Assembly (NCBI GenBank): GCA_016200135.1
Contig: JACQFI010000067.1
Location: 1-64,000 of the forward strand
DNA length: 64,000 nt
Direction of reading: 5' to 3'
DNA from: Planctomycetota bacterium
Lineage (GTDB): Bacteria > Planctomycetota > SZUA-567 > H5-PLA8
Below the pieces are notes generated by a model. It saw only the letters and a program-made list of their open reading frames with translations. It was not told where the DNA came from and made no database searches. Positions 16,559 to 26,378 of this stretch are shown in pieces (position 1 is the stretch's first letter; every line of letters begins with the position of its first letter). A program made the translations under genes and the position numbers.

Positions 16559-17974
16559 ATGGCAGACCCTCAACTACCCGTGCTCGGCACCGACCCTTCC
16601 GAGCTGACGCCGAAGCAGATTGTCGCGGAGCTCGACCGGTACATCGTCGGGCAGAACGCGGCCAAGAAGGCGGTCGCGATCGCGCTGCGCAACCGCTGGC
16701 GGCGGCGCAAGCTCGACCCGGCCATGCGCGAAGACGTTGCGCCCAAGAACATTCTCATGATCGGGCCGACGGGCGTCGGCAAGACCGAGATCGCGCGGCG
16801 GCTGGCGGCGCTGAGCGGCGCGCCGTTCATCAAGATCGAGGCGACGCGCTACACGGAAGTCGGCTACCACGGGCGCGACGTGGAGAGCATGGTGCGCGAC
16901 CTGGTGAAAGCGAGCATCAACATGGTCCAGAGCCGCGCGCGCGAGGGCGTGCGTGCGAAGGCGGTGGAAGCGGCGGAAGAACGCCTGCTGGACGTGCTGC
17001 TGCCCGCGCCGAGTTCCTTCGCGCCTCAGAGTTCCGCGGGGTTCGGCTCCGCGCCGGGCGTCGAGGCGGGCGGTTCGGGTTCGGCGGAGCTTCACGAGAA
17101 AACGCGCGAGAAGTTGCGCCAGAAGCTCAAAGCCGGCGCGCTTGATGCACGCGAAGTGGAACTGGAAGTGGCCGCGTCATCCGAGGCCGTGGGCGGGATT
17201 TTCGCGCCGGCGATGGGCGAAGAGATGGGCATGGAACTGCAGGACGCGCTCTCGCGCATGATGCCCAAGCGCACAAAGCGGCGCAAGATGCCTGTGGCCG
17301 AGGCGCGCCGGCTACTCGAGGCGGAGGAGGCCGAGAAACTGATCGACCAGGAGGCCGTGACGCGCCAAGCGCTCGAGATGGCCGAGAACCTCGGGATTAT
17401 TTTCATCGACGAGATCGATAAGGTGGCGGGCTCGGGCAGAGACCACGGGCCGGATGTCTCGCGCGAAGGCGTGCAGCGCGACCTGCTGCCCATCGTCGAG
17501 GGCGCCTCGGTCTCGACGCGCTGGGGGATCGTCCGGACCGACCACATGCTTTTCATCGCCGCGGGCGCGTTCCACATGAGCAAGCCCAGCGATCTGCTCC
17601 CGGAACTCCAGGGCCGCTTTCCCATCCGCGTGGAGCTGGCCGACCTGACCGAGGAGGACTTCAAGCGTATCCTCACGGCGCCGAAGAACGCGATCGTGAA
17701 ACAGTACCAGGCGCTGCTCGCGACGGAAGGCGTGACGCTGGAGTTCAACGAGGATGCGCTGGGGGAGATCGCGCGCTTCGCCGCGCGAGCCAACCGCGTG
17801 AGCCAGAACATCGGGGCGCGGCGGCTGCATACGGTGATCGAGAAGCTGCTCGAAGAGGTGAGTTTCGGCGCGGCGGAGATGAAGGGCAAGACGGTGTCGG
17901 TCGACGCCAAGGTCGTCCGGGACCGCCTTCTGCCGATCCTGGAAGACGAGGATCTGGCGAAATACATCCTCTAG
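16559..17974 (+). CDS. hslU: ATP-dependent protease ATPase subunit HslU
   Basis: A 471-residue AAA+ unfoldase that feeds substrates to HslV. Walker A is GPTGVGKT (residues 69-76), Walker B IIFIDEID (D284, E285), and the sensor region GRFPIRVEL is present. The pore motif region TRYTEVGYHGRDVE is intact, and the C-terminus ends EDLAKYIL, the tail that docks into HslV. The I domain carries a Ser/Gly/Ala-rich insertion (about residues 145-185), making it slightly long. It starts 21 bp after the right end of the GxxExxY cassette, so co-transcription with hslV depends on read-through of that insert. Confidence 0.95.
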   Translation: MADPQLPVLGTDPSELTPKQIVAELDRYIVGQNAAKKAVAIALRNRWRRRKLDPAMREDVAPKNILMIGPTGVGKTEIARRLAALSGAPFIKIEATRYTEVGYHGRDVESMVRDLVKASINMVQSRAREGVRAKAVEAAEERLLDVLLPAPSSFAPQSSAGFGSAPGVEAGGSGSAELHEKTREKLRQKLKAGALDAREVELEVAASSEAVGGIFAPAMGEEMGMELQDALSRMMPKRTKRRKMPVAEARRLLEAEEAEKLIDQEAVTRQALEMAENLGIIFIDEIDKVAGSGRDHGPDVSREGVQRDLLPIVEGASVSTRWGIVRTDHMLFIAAGAFHMSKPSDLLPELQGRFPIRVELADLTEEDFKRILTAPKNAIVKQYQALLATEGVTLEFNEDALGEIARFAARANRVSQNIGARRLHTVIEKLLEEVSFGAAEMKGKTVSVDAKVVRDRLLPILEDEDLAKYIL

Positions 17975-18037
17975 GAGCCACCGACTTTGAAGGAAGAGGG
18001 TGTTGAGACCGTCGAACCATCAGGCGTGGGAGCTTGA

Positions 18038-18363
18038 AGCATTCTCTATCGGCTGCTGCTGATCCTCTTTGGCATTCTGGCTGCAGCCCTTTTATTGCGC
18101 GGGTACGTCAATAATCAGCCTGTTGGCCGTTTCGAAGAGATCGATTGGCCGACGTTTCAGAAACGCGCGGAAGAAGGAGACATCAATCGGATCGTGATCC
18201 GGGGCGCGGAGATCGTGGCAGTAATCGCGCTGGATGCAACTATACCCAGAACTACGACCGGGCACGCATTGTTCCGGCTCATGAAATCGGCTCAAGTGAA
18301 AAGGAGTGGCTCGAACGCCTTAAGAAGGAGAAGGCTGTAAGCATTGAATTCAAGTCTCCTTAG
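18038..18363 (+). pseudogene. Decayed duplicate of the FtsH N-terminal domain
   Basis: The 531 bp between hslU and ftsH contain a remnant of an ftsH 5' end. One frame gives a membrane helix (LLLILFGILAAALLL) and then VGRFEEIDWPTFQKRAEEG, which aligns with [19 protein letters not shown] of the intact FtsH next door. After a frameshift near 18215-18245 the other frame gives EKEWLERLKKEKAVSIEF, matching the end of the FtsH periplasmic domain, then a stop. No ATPase or protease part follows and no good start codon exists. The rest of 17975-18505 shows nothing else recognisable. Confidence 0.65.
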
Positions 18364-18505
18364 TGGTTTGGCGATACATGCCGAATAGAGACCAGTAGTC
18401 CTGGATTTTCCCGCTATGGGGGCTACCATGGCAATGGTGAGTTAGGGAGCGGTTCACCGGGGTGGTTTCGGCGCAGAAGTCGCGCCAAGTTAGAGGAATT
18501 TTTGG

Positions 18506-20575
18506 ATGTTTGACGACGATGATCGCAAGCCGAATAAGAACGACCGGCGGGAACCGGACGAAGAGCGCCGGGACGACGACAAGGGCGACCCCAAAGGCGT
18601 GGGGTTCAAGTCCAGCAAGGTGCTCTTCCTCGTCATCTTTATCGGTATCCTGGTGGCCATTGTTTTCGGGAGCACCTCGATCTCCCTGAACGGGCGCGTG
18701 GATGAAGTGCCGGACTGGACGAGCTTCGTCAAACGGGTCGAGTCGGGCGACGTGACCAAGATCAAGTTCGTCAACCGCGATGTGTTCGGCGTGTACCGTT
18801 CCGGTTCCGAGTACACCAAGAAGGGCGACAAGCTGCACATCGTCGCCCCCGATCCGCTCGGCGATTACTGGCAGAAGTGGCTGCACGAGCAGGCGCAGAA
18901 GAACCCGCAGATCGAGATCGACTTCCAGAAGCCGCCGGAATGGCCCGCGTACGTGATCGGCCTGCTGCCGTGGCTGCTGCTCTTCTTCCTGGTCTACTTT
19001 TTCGTCTTCCGCCAGTTGCGCGGTCCCGGCGGTCCCGGCGGGGTGCTCTCCTTCGGGCGCAGCAAGGCGACGCTGATCACCAAGGACAAGACCAAGAAGA
19101 CGTTCAAGGACGTGGCGGGCATCGACGAGGCCAAGCAGGAAGTCGAGGAGATTGTCGGGTTCCTGAAGAACCCCAAGAAATTCCAGCGGCTCGGCGGGCG
19201 CATCCCCAAGGGCATCCTGTTGATCGGTTCGCCCGGCACGGGCAAGACGCTGCTGGCCAAGGCCATCGCGGGCGAGGCCGACGTGCCGTTCTACAGCATT
19301 TCGGGCTCGGACTTCGTGGAGATGTTCGTGGGCGTCGGCGCGAGCCGCGTGCGTGACCTCTTCCAGCAGGCGCGCGAGAACAGCCCCTGCATCATCTTCC
19401 TCGACGAGATCGACGCCGTCGGGCGGCGCCGCGGCACGGGTCTGGGCGGCGGGCACGACGAACGCGAGCAGACCCTCAACGAGATCCTGGTGCAGATGGA
19501 CGGCATGGAGTCCGATGACAAGATCATCGTGATGGCCGCGACCAACCGCCCGGACGTGCTCGACCCGGCGCTGTTGCGCCCCGGCCGCTTCGACCGGCAC
19601 GTGTACGTAGACCTGCCGGACATCAAGGGCCGCGACCAGATTCTGCGGGTGCACTCCAAGCGGGTAAAGTTGTCGCCCGGCGTGGACCTAAACCTGCTCG
19701 CCAAGGCGACGCCGATGTTCAGCGGCGCGGACCTCGAGAACATCATCAACGAGGCGGCGCTGATCGCCGTGATGAAGGACAAGGACGGCATCGACAACGA
19801 TGATCTGGAAGAGGCGCGCGACAAGGTCAAGTGGGGGCGCGAGAAGAAGTCGCGCGTGATGGACGAGGCGGACCGCTGGGTGACGGCCTACCACGAGGCC
19901 GGCCACGCGCTGCTGGGCTACTACGGCACGCACGTGGACAAGCCGCACAAAGTCACGATCATGCCGCGCGGCCCGAGCTTGGGAGCGACGCACTTTTTGC
20001 CCAGCAAGGACATCTACAACCGCACGCGCAAGGAATTGCTCGGCCAGATCGTCGTGGCCTTCGGCGGGCGCATCGCGGAGGAGATGTTCGTCGGCGATAT
20101 TTCCACCGGCGCAAAGGGCGACATCGACCAGGTGACTGAGATCGCGCGCAAGATGGTCTGCGAATGGGGCATGTCGGACCGGCTGGGGCCGATCAAGTAT
20201 CAGGAAGACGAAGAGACGATCTTCCTGGGCCGCGAGATCAGCCGCACGCAGGCGATCAGCCCCTCGACGCTTATCGCCATCGACGAGGAAGTCCGGCGCA
20301 TCGTGGACGAATGCTATTCCGAGGCGCGCAAGGTGCTGGAAGGGCATCGCGAGGCCATCGAACTCGTCGCGAAGGCGCTGATGGAGTACGAGGTCATCAG
20401 TGGCGAGGAGCTTGAAAAGGTCCTCAAGGAGAAGAAGCTGCCCGACCGCGCTCCGGTGAAGCAGGTGACCTTCCGGCCCCTGCCCAAGCCCGAGGAGCAG
20501 GCCAAGCGGGCCGAGGAAGGCAATTTCGCGGGCGGCAACCTGCCGGGTTCCATGCCGACCCCCGCGCCGGCGTAA
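18506..20575 (+). CDS. ftsH: ATP-dependent zinc metalloprotease FtsH
   Basis: A 689-residue membrane-anchored AAA+ protease for quality control of membrane and regulatory proteins. In order: an acidic/charged cytoplasmic N-tail, a membrane helix (about 34-52), a periplasmic domain, a second helix (about 150-170), and an AAA domain with Walker A GSPGTGKT (241-248; Ser replaces the usual Pro) and Walker B FLDEID (D300, E301). The zinc site is HEAGH (463-467) with a third ligand near [11 protein letters not shown] Pro-rich tail ends the protein. AGAGGAA precedes the ATG, and a terminator follows. A decayed copy of its N-terminus lies just upstream. Confidence 0.97.
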   Translation: MFDDDDRKPNKNDRREPDEERRDDDKGDPKGVGFKSSKVLFLVIFIGILVAIVFGSTSISLNGRVDEVPDWTSFVKRVESGDVTKIKFVNRDVFGVYRSGSEYTKKGDKLHIVAPDPLGDYWQKWLHEQAQKNPQIEIDFQKPPEWPAYVIGLLPWLLLFFLVYFFVFRQLRGPGGPGGVLSFGRSKATLITKDKTKKTFKDVAGIDEAKQEVEEIVGFLKNPKKFQRLGGRIPKGILLIGSPGTGKTLLAKAIAGEADVPFYSISGSDFVEMFVGVGASRVRDLFQQARENSPCIIFLDEIDAVGRRRGTGLGGGHDEREQTLNEILVQMDGMESDDKIIVMAATNRPDVLDPALLRPGRFDRHVYVDLPDIKGRDQILRVHSKRVKLSPGVDLNLLAKATPMFSGADLENIINEAALIAVMKDKDGIDNDDLEEARDKVKWGREKKSRVMDEADRWVTAYHEAGHALLGYYGTHVDKPHKVTIMPRGPSLGATHFLPSKDIYNRTRKELLGQIVVAFGGRIAEEMFVGDISTGAKGDIDQVTEIARKMVCEWGMSDRLGPIKYQEDEETIFLGREISRTQAISPSTLIAIDEEVRRIVDECYSEARKVLEGHREAIELVAKALMEYEVISGEELEKVLKEKKLPDRAPVKQVTFRPLPKPEEQAKRAEEGNFAGGNLPGSMPTPAPA

Positions 20576-20614
20576 GGCGCAGGTTGGACGAGCGTGTTCA
20601 CATCGAGTATAAGA

Positions 20615-20640
20615 AGGGCGGCTCTCGGGCCGCCTTTTTT
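20615..20640 (+). terminator. Rho-independent terminator after ftsH
   Basis: GGCGGC / GCCGCC stem (20617-20622 and 20629-20634), extended by A-T/G-T pairs, followed by six T. Confidence 0.85.
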
Positions 20641-20654
20641 CATGGGATGACGCT

Positions 20655-21227
20655 ATGAAGACCGCCACCGCCAAAACACTCTACACCGCCGAAGAGTTCT
20701 TCCGGCTGGACCTGCCCGAACACGAAAAGTGGAAATTGGTAGGTGGGGAACTGGAATTGGCGCCCGCACCGAATACCAAACATCAACTGGTGCTCGACGA
20801 GCTATCGCGACAGATGGGCAACTGGCTCCAAGAGAATGCAGTTGCTCTTAAGGTTCCCGATTGGGATGTCGAGTTCCTGCTCGATGAGACTCGCCGGCCG
20901 GACCTTGTGATCACATTGAAGAAGGGCAGCCGCTTGAAGATTGGCGTGCACGGCCACGGCACGCCGGATTTCATCGTCGAGATCCTCTCGCCCGGCCAGG
21001 AAGACCGGGACCTGGGTGACAAGAAAAACCACTACGAACGCTGCGGCGTGAGCGAGTATTGGGTGGTCGATTACGCCAAGCGGCGCATATACCAATTCTT
21101 TCCGGGCAAGGACGGCCGCTACGTGGAGACGCCGGTTGCGCGCGGGGCGATCAAGAGCCATGTGCTGAAAGGGTTCACGTTGAAGGTCAAGGAACTCTTC
21201 AAAGTCATCCATGAGTTGCCGGAATAA
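20655..21227 (+). CDS. Uma2 family (DUF820) putative restriction-type endonuclease
   Basis: The 190-residue protein has the Uma2 layout: EEFFRLDLPEHEKWKLVGGELE near the start, RRPDLVI, then TPDFIVEILSPGQEDRDLGDKKNHYE and GVSEYWVVDYAKRRIYQF. The Asp, Glu and Lys in these segments form the predicted PD-(D/E)xK nuclease site. Such genes are numerous in planctomycete, cyanobacterial and Chloroflexi genomes and their role is unknown. It sits between ftsH and folP, which are neighbours in many bacteria, so it may be a later arrival. Its stop abuts the folP start. Confidence 0.9.
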   Translation: MKTATAKTLYTAEEFFRLDLPEHEKWKLVGGELELAPAPNTKHQLVLDELSRQMGNWLQENAVALKVPDWDVEFLLDETRRPDLVITLKKGSRLKIGVHGHGTPDFIVEILSPGQEDRDLGDKKNHYERCGVSEYWVVDYAKRRIYQFFPGKDGRYVETPVARGAIKSHVLKGFTLKVKELFKVIHELPE

Positions 21228-22076
21228 ATGGCGCGCTCCATCCTAAACAACCTCGCGTCTCAATATCCTCTGCTCCTCGGCGTCCTCAACATTACGCCCG
21301 ATTCCTTCAGCGACGGCGGCACGTTTCTCGCGGTAGATGCTGCGGTGGCGCACGCGCGGCGCATGGTCCGCGAAGGCGCGCACGCGCTCGACTTGGGCGC
21401 GGAAAGCACGCGGCCGGGAGCGCGGGGCGTCTCGGCGAAAGTCCAGAAGCAGCGACTGCTCCCGGTTCTCAAGCGCCTGCGCAAGCTGTGGGAGTTGAAC
21501 AGAATTCCGCTGAGCATCGATACGCAGTCGGCGGAGGTCGCACGCGCCTGCCTGGGCGAGGGCGCGGATATGATCAACGATATCAGCGCCTTGCAGCACG
21601 ATCGCCAGATGGCGAAAGTAATCGCGCGAGCGAAGTGCCCGGTGATCCTCATGCATATGCAGGGCACGCCGCGAACAATGCAGAAGGTGCCGAAATACCA
21701 GGACGTGGTGGACGAGATCGACCTTTTCTTCCGGAAGCGCATCCACGCGGCGCACGAGGCCGGCATCGCGCCGACCAAGATATTGCTCGATCCGGGCATC
21801 GGCTTCGGCAAGTCGCTGGGGCACAACCTCGAGATCCTGGGCAGGCTGGTGGAGTTAAAGGCGCTCGGGCGGCCGTTGGTGGTGGGGGTCTCGCGCAAGA
21901 GGTTTCTGGGCACGCTCACGGGGGAGGACCGGCCCGAGCGGCGCATAATGGCCACGATCGCGGCAGGCGTGCTGGCGCTGGCGCACGGGGCCGCGGTTTT
22001 GCGCGTTCACGATGTTGCCCCGCATGCGCAGGCGTTGAAAGTTGCCGCGGCGATCCTGAAATCTTCCGGCGCTTAG
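21228..22076 (+). CDS. folP: Dihydropteroate synthase
   Basis: A 282-residue enzyme of folate synthesis that joins p-aminobenzoate to the pterin diphosphate. Diagnostic motifs are NITPDSFSDGG, LDLGAESTRPGA, SIDTQSAEVA, INDISAL, DPGIGFGKS and VGVSRKRFLG. Length is normal. The ATG follows the Uma2 stop with no gap, so translation is probably coupled. The order ftsH-folP-cdaA-cdaR is widespread in bacteria and is kept here apart from the Uma2 gene. Confidence 0.95.
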   Translation: MARSILNNLASQYPLLLGVLNITPDSFSDGGTFLAVDAAVAHARRMVREGAHALDLGAESTRPGARGVSAKVQKQRLLPVLKRLRKLWELNRIPLSIDTQSAEVARACLGEGADMINDISALQHDRQMAKVIARAKCPVILMHMQGTPRTMQKVPKYQDVVDEIDLFFRKRIHAAHEAGIAPTKILLDPGIGFGKSLGHNLEILGRLVELKALGRPLVVGVSRKRFLGTLTGEDRPERRIMATIAAGVLALAHGAAVLRVHDVAPHAQALKVAAAILKSSGA

Positions 22077-22182
22077 CCGATAAAAGGCCCAAGCAAGCCC
22101 GCCGTGCCTGCGTATAATGTCCTCCAAGCTGGCGATTTGTGACCTTTCGGCGAGCCGCCCGTGTAGAACTCAGGGGCGTTGG

Positions 22183-22980
22183 ATGGACTTCCTCAATCGC
22201 TTACAGACGATGATTTCGGGCGGCGTGCCCGCCTTTGTCGAAATCTTTCTGCTCTTTCTGATCATCCTGGCGGGAGCCAAGTTCCTGATCGGCAGCCGGG
22301 GCGCGCCGGTGCTGCGCGGCATCCTGCTGCTGATCGGGCTCTCGATCGGCATCGTCTTCTTCGCGGCGAACATCTTCGAGCTCGTCCACATTCAGTGGGT
22401 CTTCGAAAAACTGGCCGCGCTCTTCTTCCTCGCGCTTCTGATCATTTTTCAGCCGGAGCTCCGCCGCGGTCTGCTGCGCTTAGGTATGCACCCGATCTTC
22501 CGAAAAGTAGTGCGCGCGAGTTCTCCGGCAATCGACGAGGTCGTGGACGCCGTGTCCGACATGAGCGGGAACAAGGTCGGCGCGCTCATCGCGATTCAGC
22601 GTACGGTCTCGCTCGAGCCCTACGTCGAGGGCGGAACGCGCATGAACGCGGAGATCACCAAGGAACTGCTGCTCTCGATCTTCTATCCCGGCACGGCGCT
22701 GCACGACGGCGGCGTGGTGATCCAGGGCAACCGGGTCGCGGCGGCGGGGTGCCTTTTCCAGCTCTCCGAGAACCCCGAACTCTCCAAGACGCTGGGCACG
22801 CGGCACCGCGCGGGGCTGGGCCTTTCGGAAGAGAACGACGCGGTTACGGTGGTTGTCAGCGAAGAGACGGGCAAGATCTCCGTGTGCGTGGACGGCAAAC
22901 TTACGACGGGCATGACGCCCGATACGTTGCGTAAGACGCTGACCGAGCTGTGCATCGAATCGGTTGAGGGAGGCGCGTGA
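22183..22980 (+). CDS. cdaA: Membrane diadenylate cyclase CdaA
   Basis: A 265-residue enzyme making cyclic di-AMP from two ATP. Three N-terminal membrane helices (within residues 15-86) precede the DAC domain. The active-site motif usually written DGA reads DGG here (D175-G177, LHDGGVVI), and RHR is present (R207-R209, GTRHRAGLGLSE). The start at 22183 was chosen because it gives the family's N-terminus after AGGGGCG; the frame is open to 22117. Next to the cdaR-like gene, with which it normally forms a complex controlling osmolyte and cell-wall homeostasis. The Gly for Ala change is mild. Confidence 0.93.
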   Translation: MDFLNRLQTMISGGVPAFVEIFLLFLIILAGAKFLIGSRGAPVLRGILLLIGLSIGIVFFAANIFELVHIQWVFEKLAALFFLALLIIFQPELRRGLLRLGMHPIFRKVVRASSPAIDEVVDAVSDMSGNKVGALIAIQRTVSLEPYVEGGTRMNAEITKELLLSIFYPGTALHDGGVVIQGNRVAAAGCLFQLSENPELSKTLGTRHRAGLGLSEENDAVTVVVSEETGKISVCVDGKLTTGMTPDTLRKTLTELCIESVEGGA

Positions 22981-22981
22981 T

Positions 22982-24013
22982 ATGGCCGCATCTTCCTCCA
23001 TCTTGCGTCTGCTCGGCACGGTCTTCTGGGAAGACAAGACGCTGAAACTCGTCTGTTTCGTGCTGGCGATCCTCTCCTACTTCTACATCGACGGAGAGCT
23101 CAGCGACGAACGCGAGTTCGCGGTGGCGGTCCGCGAAGCGAGCATCAAGCTTCCGGACAATCTCGAATTCGCGCCCGACAATAAGTTTCCCGTCGCGCTG
23201 CGCGTGCGGGTGCGCGGTCCGCGGCGGCGCCTGCAGTACGTCAGTTCCGAGAACATTAAGCTCGATCTCAAGGACGCCGTTCCCAAACTGGTACCCGGCG
23301 ATAACCGGATCGTGGTGCGGCCCGAAGATGTAGAAGTTGCGGGCGTGAGCGAGATGCGAATTCAAAAGGTCGAACCCGCGGACGGCTTCCCGGTCCGGCT
23401 GCTGGCGGTCTCGAAACGGATGCTGCCGGTCAAGGTTCGGCGCCAGGGCAATCCGCCGCCGGGATTCCAGCTTACCGGCACAATCGTTCAGCCGCGCGAA
23501 GTGCTGGTGTCGTCCACCGCCGATCTGTCCCAGGCGGACGTCGTCTGGACCGAGCCCGTCGACCTGAGCGGGCGTACGGAGAATTTTCAGCTTCCGGCCG
23601 TGCGAATCGCGCCCGGCATCACGATTGGCGACCGCGACGTCGAGATCCGCTGCAACGAGACCGTGACGGTTACGCTGCAGGTCCACCGGGAGGAGATCAC
23701 GCGCACGATCGAGAACGTGCCGGTGCGCGCGCTGGCTCCGCCGGGCGCGACGATGTTCGCCGATCCCGCGAACGTGACGGTTACGGTGACGGGCTTGCCC
23801 GACGAGATCGCCACGCTGGGCGCGGCCGATATCCAGTTGTACGTGGAATGGCCCGCCGACTGGGACTTGCAGCAGCCGCAAGGCCACGCTTTTCCCTCGC
23901 AAAATGCGCAGGTGAAAGCCGCCGCGCCTTCGCGCATCAAGGTGCTGGGAGAGAACAAGCAGCCGCTGCCGGCCGTGAAGGTGCGCGGGGTTTTGACGGC
24001 CGCGCCCCAATAG
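22982..24013 (+). CDS. cdaR: YbbR-domain protein, CdaA regulator (CdaR-like)
   Basis: A 343-residue protein with one N-terminal membrane helix (about 23-42, [14 protein letters not shown]) and then several beta-rich YbbR repeats outside the membrane. Repeat starts are visible at [31 protein letters not shown] and [19 protein letters not shown] lies 7 nt upstream of the ATG at 22982, favouring it over an in-frame TTG at 22964. In studied bacteria CdaR binds CdaA and tunes c-di-AMP output. glmM, often the next gene, is replaced here by pdxJ. Confidence 0.88.
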   Translation: MAASSSILRLLGTVFWEDKTLKLVCFVLAILSYFYIDGELSDEREFAVAVREASIKLPDNLEFAPDNKFPVALRVRVRGPRRRLQYVSSENIKLDLKDAVPKLVPGDNRIVVRPEDVEVAGVSEMRIQKVEPADGFPVRLLAVSKRMLPVKVRRQGNPPPGFQLTGTIVQPREVLVSSTADLSQADVVWTEPVDLSGRTENFQLPAVRIAPGITIGDRDVEIRCNETVTVTLQVHREEITRTIENVPVRALAPPGATMFADPANVTVTVTGLPDEIATLGAADIQLYVEWPADWDLQQPQGHAFPSQNAQVKAAAPSRIKVLGENKQPLPAVKVRGVLTAAPQ

Positions 24014-24045
24014 TGGAAAAGAAAAGCTGCGAGAGGAGCAGGTGC

Positions 24046-24759
24046 ATGGCCAGACTGGGCGTGAACATCGACCACGTGGCGACGATTCGCCAGGCCCGCC
24101 GCACGTACGAACCCGATCCCGTGTGGGCCGCCGCGGCGGCGGAACTGGGCGGCGCCGACCAGATCACCGTACACCTGCGCGAAGACCGCCGGCATATCCA
24201 GGACCGCGATCTGGAATTGCTCGTCAAGACCGTCCATTCGCGCGTGAACCTGGAACTCGCGGTCGCCTCGGACGTGCTCAAGATCGCCTGCCGCGTGAAG
24301 CCCGGCTGCTGCTGCCTGGTGCCCGAGAAACGCCAGGAGGTCACCACCGAAGGCGGGCTGGACGTGGCGGGCGGGTTCGCCAAAGTTCGCGAGGCCGCGA
24401 AGCGCCTGGGCGGCGCGGGGATCGAGGTCAGTATTTTCATCGATCCCGATCCCCGGCAGATCGAGGCCGCGGCGAAGTCGGGCGCGCCGTTCATCGAGAT
24501 GCACACGGGTTCGTATGCGAACGCGCGCTCCGAGAGAGAGACGGAGAAGCGCCTGCACGAACTGATCGAGGGCGCCGCGCTGGCGCGTTCGCTGGGGCTG
24601 CGCGTGAACGCGGGGCACGGCCTGAATTACCGCAACGTGATCCCAGTCGCGCGCATCGAGGGCATGGAAGAGTTGAACATCGGGCATGCGATCGTCGCGC
24701 GCGCGATTTTCACGGGCCTGACCGAGGCGGTGCGCGAGATGAAACGGCTGATATCCTAG
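24046..24759 (+). CDS. pdxJ: Pyridoxine 5'-phosphate synthase
   Basis: A 237-residue TIM-barrel enzyme that condenses 1-deoxyxylulose 5-phosphate with an aminoacetone phosphate to make vitamin B6. Signatures: [15 protein letters not shown] at the start, [34 protein letters not shown] and [12 protein letters not shown]. Length is standard. GAGAGGAGCAG precedes the ATG. It lies 32 bp after cdaR and 29 bp before the MoxR-type gene, within the co-directional block that starts at folP. Confidence 0.96.
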   Translation: MARLGVNIDHVATIRQARRTYEPDPVWAAAAAELGGADQITVHLREDRRHIQDRDLELLVKTVHSRVNLELAVASDVLKIACRVKPGCCCLVPEKRQEVTTEGGLDVAGGFAKVREAAKRLGGAGIEVSIFIDPDPRQIEAAAKSGAPFIEMHTGSYANARSERETEKRLHELIEGAALARSLGLRVNAGHGLNYRNVIPVARIEGMEELNIGHAIVARAIFTGLTEAVREMKRLIS

Positions 24760-24788
24760 GGGCGGCGGCGTAAGCGAGGGGAACCGGA

Positions 24789-25784
24789 ATGGCGACGCAG
24801 GCGGCCGACGTGGAAGCGCAGGCCAAAGAGTTCGCGGAGACTTTCGCGCGCGTGCGTGCGGAAGTGGGCAAGGTCATCGTCGGCCAGGAGGAGATCGTCG
24901 AGGGCGTCCTGGTGGCCCTCTTTGCCGGCGGGCACGTGCTGCTCGAGGGCCTGCCCGGCCTCGGTAAAACCAGTTTGGTCAAAACTCTCGCGGGAGCGCT
25001 GGACCTGCAGTTCAGCCGTATCCAGTTCACGCCGGACCTGATGCCGGCGGACATCATCGGCACCACGGTGTTGCGCGAATCCGAGGACGGCAAACGGACG
25101 TTCGAGTTCCAGCGCGGCCCGATCTTCAGCAACGTGGTGCTCACCGACGAGATCAACCGAGCCACGCCCAAAACGCAGTCGGCGCTGCTCGAAGCGATGC
25201 AGGAAGGCAGCGTGACGGTGAGTGGCACGACGAACAAGTTGCCGCAGCCGTTTCTGGTCTTGGCCACGCAGAACCCGATCGAACTGGAAGGCACCTACCC
25301 GTTGCCGGAGGCGCAGCTCGACCGCTTCCTGCTGAAGCTGCTCGTGCCGCGCTCGAGCATGAACGACTTGGTCGCGATCCTCAACCGCACCACCGGTGAC
25401 AGCGACGCCAAGCCCAGCCGCGTGGCCGACCACGAGGCGCTCATGAAGTTCCGCGAACTGGTCCGGAGAGTTCCTGCGGCCAAGCCGGTGACGGAGTACG
25501 CCGCGAAGATTGCGCTGGCCACGCACGCCGACCACGAGCTGGCCGTTCCGCTGGTCAAGAGTTACGTGCGCTTTGGGGACAGCCCGCGCGGCGCGCAGGC
25601 GCTGCTGCTCTGCGGGAAGGCGCTTGCGCTGGCCTCGGGGCGGTTCCATGTGGCGGTCGACGACCTGCGGCGGATCGCAAAGTCCGCGCTGCGCCACCGC
25701 CTGATCCTCAACTTCGACGGCGAGGCCTCTGGCGTGAGTACCGACAAGGTGCTCGACGAAGTGCTGGCGAAGGTGGCGCCGTAG
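24789..25784 (+). CDS. MoxR-family AAA+ ATPase
   Basis: A 331-residue ATPase with Walker A GLPGLGKTSLV, Walker B VVLTDEINRA, and the MoxR signature ATQNPIELEGTYPLPEAQLD followed by RFLLKLLV. MoxR proteins act as chaperones for maturation or metal insertion of partner complexes, and usually lie beside a DUF58 gene. Here the only DUF58 protein in view is 25 kb away (50768-51787) on the other strand, so the usual pair has been split, or another partner exists elsewhere. The downstream neighbours are hpt and radC. Confidence 0.92.
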   Translation: MATQAADVEAQAKEFAETFARVRAEVGKVIVGQEEIVEGVLVALFAGGHVLLEGLPGLGKTSLVKTLAGALDLQFSRIQFTPDLMPADIIGTTVLRESEDGKRTFEFQRGPIFSNVVLTDEINRATPKTQSALLEAMQEGSVTVSGTTNKLPQPFLVLATQNPIELEGTYPLPEAQLDRFLLKLLVPRSSMNDLVAILNRTTGDSDAKPSRVADHEALMKFRELVRRVPAAKPVTEYAAKIALATHADHELAVPLVKSYVRFGDSPRGAQALLLCGKALALASGRFHVAVDDLRRIAKSALRHRLILNFDGEASGVSTDKVLDEVLAKVAP

Positions 25785-25820
25785 CGGCGGTGAAAGCCGG
25801 TGATCTCGCGGAGAGAACCG

Positions 25821-26378
25821 ATGCGGCCGGTGGTGTCCGAAAAGCGTAAAAGAGGCCGTGCACAAGACCTGCCGGCGCCGCTGCGCCTGCTGCTTCCGCG
25901 CGAGCGCCCCGTGGCCGTGGTGGTGCTCCAGGGCGCGTTCGTTTTTGCCGCCGATCTGGTGCGGCGCCTACCCGCCCGCCTGGGCCTGGAGATCGGCTTT
26001 CTGCGCGCCGAGAGCTACGGCTCGGGAACGCAAAGCAAAGGCCGCGTCGTCCTGCTGCAGGACCTCGACCCGGCGCTGGACTTGCGCGGGCGCACCATTC
26101 TGCTGATCGACGACATCCTCGACACCGGCCTGACGCTGCGCTACTTGGTGAAGCACTTGAAAGCGCGCGGCGCCGGGCGCGTGCGCATCTGCGTGCTGCT
26201 GCGCCGGCGCGGAGCGATCCGGCGGCAGGGCATCCGGGCCGATTTCTGTGGCTTCGACATCGGGCCGGAGTTCGTCGTGGGCTTTGGGCTCGACCACGCC
26301 GGCCGGCACCGCAACCTGCCCGATCTGGCCGCCTTGCCGCCGGTCAAGCGGGGCCGCTCGAAGAGGGCCGCGCGATGA
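25821..26378 (+). CDS. hpt: Hypoxanthine phosphoribosyltransferase
   Basis: A 185-residue purine-salvage enzyme making IMP or GMP from the base and PRPP. The PRPP-binding motif is LLIDDILDTGLTL, preceded by VVVLQGAFVFAADLVRRL and followed by FVVGFGLDHAGRHRNLPDL, all typical of the HPRT family. The first 25 residues are rich in Arg/Lys. GAGAGAACCG before the ATG at 25821 supports that start over the GTG at 25800. Its last codons overlap radC by 4 nt (ATGA), so the two are translationally coupled. Confidence 0.9.
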   Translation: MRPVVSEKRKRGRAQDLPAPLRLLLPRERPVAVVVLQGAFVFAADLVRRLPARLGLEIGFLRAESYGSGTQSKGRVVLLQDLDPALDLRGRTILLIDDILDTGLTLRYLVKHLKARGAGRVRICVLLRRRGAIRRQGIRADFCGFDIGPEFVVGFGLDHAGRHRNLPDLAALPPVKRGRSKRAAR

